A stretch of DNA of 64,000 nt. It comes from Sulfidibacterium sp964549335 (GTDB lineage: Bacteria > Bacteroidota > Bacteroidia > Bacteroidales > F082). Positions 60,579-64,000 of the stretch are shown one piece after another. The DNA is taken from positions 1 through 64,000 of the forward strand of contig CAZJUQ010000046.1 of NCBI GenBank assembly GCA_964549335.1, given 5' to 3'. A program made the position numbers and the translations under genes. Below the pieces are notes generated by a model. It did no database searches. It saw nothing but the letters and a program-made list of their open reading frames with translations, and had not been told where the DNA came from. Every line of letters begins with the position of its first letter. The first letter of the stretch is position 1.

Positions 60579-63232
60579 TCGCGGTTATATTTTTCCACCC
60601 TTTCCAACAATTTTATCAGTTCACGGCGTGTAAAGGGTTTTGTAATAACATCGTCCATTTCGCTTTTCAGGTATTTTTCCACATCCTCTTTCATGGCATT
60701 GGCGGTAAGTGCCGTAATGTACACTTTTTTCTTTTTGTGTTCCCTTTCGTATTTTCTGATTTCCTTTGTTGCCTCCATACCGTCGAGTTCAGGCATCTGA
60801 ATATCCATTAAAATCAATCCGTAATCGTTTTTAGTGAAAAGTTCAACGGCTTCTTTACCGTTGGCGGCAATATCCACCATTTCGTATCCCAGCTGTTTCA
60901 AAGTTATTAAAGCGACTTTCTGATTAATAAGATTGTCTTCGGCAAGCAGGATTCTAAGAGGCTTTTTCTTTTCGGGTTCTTTGTCGATAACCTCCTTTAT
61001 GGTTTTATCCAATTTATGGTCAATCTCATTGTTTATCACCGATATTATTATCTCTTTAAATTGAGAAAGTTTTATCGGCTTAAAGAGGCGCGCCTCAATC
61101 CCCACCTCTCTAAGTTCTTGCATGTTAATCATTTCGCTGATTGACGAAAGCATAATAACATGTGATTTGTCGGCCAGGTGGTTCTCCTTAACTGTTTTGG
61201 CAAAATCGATACCCGTTTTTCCGGGCATATGATAGTCCACAAGGATAAGGTCGTATTTCAAATTATTTTGTTTTGCCTTTTTCAGGAGTTCCAGCCCTTG
61301 GTCGGCCGAATCGGCACAATCGGTTTTTATTTCCCAAAAGTCGAGATATTTTTTGAAAATATTTCTGTTATTAAGGTTATCGTCAATTATGAGAGCCCTG
61401 AAATTTTTCAAATCCTCTTTGTCGATATATATTCTTGCCGGTTGTTCCTTGCTTTTTTTAAAGGAGAGGTGTATAATAAATACCGTTCCTTTACCCTCTT
61501 CGCTTTCCACCTCGAGTTTGCCGTTCATCATTTCGGTAAGCCGTTTCGAAATGGCAAGGCCCAAGCCCGTACCTCCGTATTTTCGCGTTATTGATGTATC
61601 AACCTGCGAAAACGACTTGAACAACTTTTTTTGGTTCTCTTTTGAAATTCCGATACCGGTATCGCGAACCTTAACTATTATGGAATAAGAATCTTCCGTT
61701 TCTGTTTCCAGTTCGCAGTTTACCATCACCTCGCCTTTGTCGGTAAATTTAATTGCATTGTTTACCAAATTTATAAGAACCTGTTTAAACCTAACGGGGT
61801 CGCCCAAAACATAACTGTTTATTTTGGGATCGACAAAAGACAACAAAGTTAATCCCTTCTTTTCGGCCTTTAAAAATACCGTATCAATAACTTCGTTAAC
61901 GGCATCGTGAATGCTAAATGGTATGTTCTCAAGTTCAAGTTTATTGGATTCTATTTTCGAAAAATCGAGGATATCGTTAATGATATTCAACAGGCTGTTC
62001 GACGAGGTCTCTATGATGTTAAGGTACTCCTCTTGTTCTTTTGTATGAGGCTGGTTTTTCAGAATTTCTATCATACCTATGATGCCGTTCATGGGTGTAC
62101 GTATTTCGTGCGACATGTTGGCCAAGAAGGTGGATTTCAGCCGCGACGACTCCTCTGCTTTCTCTTTTGCCAAAAGCATTGCCTGTTCTTGTTGTTTTGC
62201 CAGTTGGCGTCCACGGTAAAGCAGGATTATTATTCCCGAGAAAAGCAGGTTTATCAACGTCAAAATCCAAAAATAGGTTCCATACTGTTTTCTGATATCC
62301 TCTGCGGGCAAAAACTCATGAAACAATACAATCAGTGCTACATTTTTTCCCTCTATGTTTTTTACGGGTAAAAATGAGACCGAATAGTAAAGATTTCCCG
62401 CTTTCACAAGTTTTATGGAGGGCTTGCTTGTATTAAAACGTTTAAGGTTGCGGTGTAAAATAATTTTGTTCAGTTTTTGGGCAATTGTATCTTTACCGCC
62501 GTTGCCGTTCTTCTTTTGGGGAATTACATACTTATAATATCCGGGCAATACCGATTTTATATAATAACCTTTCGTTTGCTCGGTAAATATTTTTTGTACC
62601 ACAGCCGAATCGAGAAGGAAAGCACTTTCGCCTGCAAAAAGTTTTTCAACCTCCTTCAACATATCGTATATGGAGAGTGATGTCTCTACACTTCCTATGT
62701 ATTTGTTATTATAAAAAAGGGGGTAAACGAAACGGTAACTGTTAACGATTCTTCCCTCTTCAAAACCTTCTACAAATCTGTGTGTTTTTATTACGAGAGC
62801 TATGGATTTTCTGAATTTGAGCAGGTTGTCGCCGTATTTGGAGGGTTTATGGTATCTTAACAAACTGTTGCCGGCGGTATCGTGGAAATGAAAAATTTTA
62901 AAATTTTTAAACTTTATTATTTTATAAACGGGAAGCAGTTTTTTGTAAAGTTCATTACGGTATTCATTCTGTTTTTCTCCTCTCGAAGTCTCAATTTTAA
63001 ATACAAGGTCCAGTACATCTTCTTTGTTTATGAAATTATGGTAAATGGCTTGTGAGAAGGTTCTGTACGAATCAATCATACCATTATAGCTCTGTTTATA
63101 GTCGTTAAGCTGGCTTTTTAATGAGGTATTTATCTGCGAACTACGGTACGAATTAATAAAAAAGAGGACTCCTGCTTCAAGTACAACAACGGTTAAAAGA
63201 CTGAATACTATTATTTTCAGATGTTTTCTCAT
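60575..63232 (-). CDS. Hybrid sensor histidine kinase with two receiver domains
   Basis: An 885-residue kinase (start at ATG 63232 after an in-frame GTG). It has two membrane helices around a periplasmic sensor of about 270 residues. The HisKA box is FLANMSHEIRTPMNGIIGM, and the ATPase domain has NLVNNAIKFTDKGEV, DTGIGISKENQ and GGTGLGLAISKRL. Two receivers follow, with phosphate acceptor Asp in LILVDYHMPGKTG and LILMDIQMPELDG. No HPt domain or partner regulator is adjacent, and the stimulus is unknown. It converges with the permease, with stop codons overlapping by four bases. Confidence 0.92.
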   Translation of the reverse strand: MRKHLKIIVFSLLTVVVLEAGVLFFINSYRSSQINTSLKSQLNDYKQSYNGMIDSYRTFSQAIYHNFINKEDVLDLVFKIETSRGEKQNEYRNELYKKLLPVYKIIKFKNFKIFHFHDTAGNSLLRYHKPSKYGDNLLKFRKSIALVIKTHRFVEGFEEGRIVNSYRFVYPLFYNNKYIGSVETSLSIYDMLKEVEKLFAGESAFLLDSAVVQKIFTEQTKGYYIKSVLPGYYKYVIPQKKNGNGGKDTIAQKLNKIILHRNLKRFNTSKPSIKLVKAGNLYYSVSFLPVKNIEGKNVALIVLFHEFLPAEDIRKQYGTYFWILTLINLLFSGIIILLYRGRQLAKQQEQAMLLAKEKAEESSRLKSTFLANMSHEIRTPMNGIIGMIEILKNQPHTKEQEEYLNIIETSSNSLLNIINDILDFSKIESNKLELENIPFSIHDAVNEVIDTVFLKAEKKGLTLLSFVDPKINSYVLGDPVRFKQVLINLVNNAIKFTDKGEVMVNCELETETEDSYSIIVKVRDTGIGISKENQKKLFKSFSQVDTSITRKYGGTGLGLAISKRLTEMMNGKLEVESEEGKGTVFIIHLSFKKSKEQPARIYIDKEDLKNFRALIIDDNLNNRNIFKKYLDFWEIKTDCADSADQGLELLKKAKQNNLKYDLILVDYHMPGKTGIDFAKTVKENHLADKSHVIMLSSISEMINMQELREVGIEARLFKPIKLSQFKEIIISVINNEIDHKLDKTIKEVIDKEPEKKKPLRILLAEDNLINQKVALITLKQLGYEMVDIAANGKEAVELFTKNDYGLILMDIQMPELDGMEATKEIRKYEREHKKKKVYITALTANAMKEDVEKYLKSEMDDVITKPFTRRELIKLLERVEKYNRD

Positions 63233-63250
63233 ATACACCCAAAGTGTTTA

Positions 63251-63268
63251 TTTACACTAAGGTGTAAA
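63251..63268 (-). terminator. Short hairpin between proS and the histidine kinase
   Basis: TTTACAC (63251-63257) and GTGTAAA (63262-63268) form a seven-base stem with a four-base loop, 19 bases before the kinase ATG. There is no strong T-run after it on the minus strand, so it may be an operator or a weak terminator of proS. Confidence 0.35.
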
Positions 63269-63300
63269 AATAATAATTTTTTATCAGAATTCGTGGGATA

Positions 63301-64000
63301 TTAATATGCTTTTGCAAAAACCACCCTTTGCGGCGAAGGTTTCCCCGTCAAAACACATCTGCCTTCCTCTTTTTTAGCGTTGAGGGGTATTAATCTAATG
63401 GTGGCTTTTGTTTTCTCTTTTATTTTAAGTTCGGTTTCAGTGGTGCCGTCCCAATGAGCCAAAACAAAACCACCCTTTTCTATTCTTTTTTCAAACTCGT
63501 CCCACGTATCAACGGTAAAAGTATTGTTTTCGCGAAAATCGAGTGCCTTTTGAAAAATATTATTTTGAATTTTAACAAGGAGATTTTCTATTTTTTCAAC
63601 GATATTTTCCATTTTCAATATCTCTTTTTCCAAGGTATCGCGTCGAGCTACCTCAACGGTACCGTTTTCGAGATCACGCGGACCAATTGCCAGACGTACG
63701 GGAACACCCTTTAACTCCCATTCGGCAAATTTATATCCGGGTTTAAAGGTGTCGCGGTTGTCGTACTTTACGCTGACGCCTCTTTTTCTCAATTCACCGG
63801 CTATCTCTTCGGCTTTCAGGCTAATGGCATTAAATTGCTCCTCCTTTTTGTATATGGGTACAATAACAACCTGTATGGGGGCAAGTTTAGGAGGCAGCAC
63901 CAATCCGTTGTCGTCGGAATGAGCCATTACAAGCGCACCCATTAGACGTGTGGATACTCCCCACGATGTAGCCCATACATACTCCAGTTTATTCTCTTTG
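63301..64000 (-). CDS. proS: Prolyl-tRNA synthetase (C-terminal part, cut by window edge)
   Basis: The last 233 codons of class II prolyl-tRNA synthetase of the shorter, archaeal/eukaryal-like type without the inserted editing domain in view. The segment includes WATSWGVSTRLMGALVMAHS (motif 3 region), LPPKLAPIQVVIVPIYKKEE (anticodon-binding domain) and the C-terminal Zn-type domain ending QRVVFAKAY. It continues beyond base 64000. Confidence 0.93.
   Translation of the reverse strand, partial: KENKLEYVWATSWGVSTRLMGALVMAHSDDNGLVLPPKLAPIQVVIVPIYKKEEQFNAISLKAEEIAGELRKRGVSVKYDNRDTFKPGYKFAEWELKGVPVRLAIGPRDLENGTVEVARRDTLEKEILKMENIVEKIENLLVKIQNNIFQKALDFRENNTFTVDTWDEFEKRIEKGGFVLAHWDGTTETELKIKEKTKATIRLIPLNAKKEEGRCVLTGKPSPQRVVFAKAY

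Overview
The window is a chromosomal segment of a Bacteroidota bacterium, most likely of the Bacteroidales/Bacteroidia. This rests on the rpoC-rpoB-rplLJAK-nusG-secE-tRNA(Trp)-tuf-tRNA block followed by hpf-xerC-rpsU, a GH92 alpha-mannosidase lipoprotein, a moderately AT-rich base composition, and repeated promoter elements of the Bacteroidota type (TAnnTTTG at -7, TTTG or TTG at -33). Several genes have a good Shine-Dalgarno sequence, but most do not.

Layout. 1-9.3 kb (minus strand): start of rpoC, rpoB, four ribosomal protein genes, nusG, secE, tRNA-Trp, tuf and four tRNAs (Thr, Gly, Tyr, Thr). 9.5-11.9 kb: hpf, xerC, rpsU and a sugar transferase with a Cys-rich insertion. 12.2-20.5 kb: an FKBP-type prolyl isomerase, then a minus-strand block of a methyltransferase, a PLP dehydratase, a phosphatase homologue that has lost its catalytic residues, dnaA, YigZ, an AlbA_2 protein, a large Tyr/Gly/Arg-rich exported protein and an MmcQ/YjbR protein. 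20.7-27.4 kb: a carboxyltransferase with a biotin carrier, a GH92 mannosidase, a ROK glucokinase and a Crp/Fnr regulator. 27.4-30.6 kb: an octaheme cytochrome c of the tetrathionate reductase family with a cytochrome b/PAS fusion. 31-39.1 kb: tRNA-Pro, cbpM-cbpA, nhaA, a small lipoprotein, a SprT-like protease, corA, an iron alcohol dehydrogenase, an ATP-cone/Mrr nuclease and an SDR. 39.4-55.3 kb (plus strand): a nitrous oxide reduction (nos) island. 55.3-64 kb: mreDCB, purH, a MacB-type permease, a hybrid histidine kinase and the 3' part of proS.

The nos island is the main discovery. It has the accessory set of clade II (Sec-type) systems: nosD, nosG, nosH, nosF, nosL, nosY, two c-type cytochrome modules, and a copper TonB receptor carrying the CxxxM...HxM signature of OprC. 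It has no nosR. Instead of one NosZ there are two tandem NosZ paralogs with complementary losses. The first (39398-41623) keeps every CuA ligand, but all seven CuZ histidines are replaced. The second (41660-44047) keeps all seven CuZ histidines, has lost the Cys, Cys, His and Met of the CuA motif, and is a lipoprotein with a C-terminal cytochrome c domain. In known N2O reductases the CuA of one monomer serves the CuZ of the other monomer, so a heterodimer of these two proteins would make one complete active site. This split reductase is inferred from sequence, but the reciprocal pattern is exact. The island also carries uncharacterised candidates: a 262-residue membrane protein, a 129-residue exported protein, a Cys-rich pentapeptide-repeat lipoprotein and a YceI protein.

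Regulation visible in the sequence includes a promoter nested in a terminator hairpin (rpsU/xerC), a terminator abutting a promoter inside the nos island, a terminator-like leader before the carboxyltransferase, and Crp/Fnr-like inverted repeats upstream of the octaheme cytochrome and of nosZ. A Crp/Fnr gene lies in the window.
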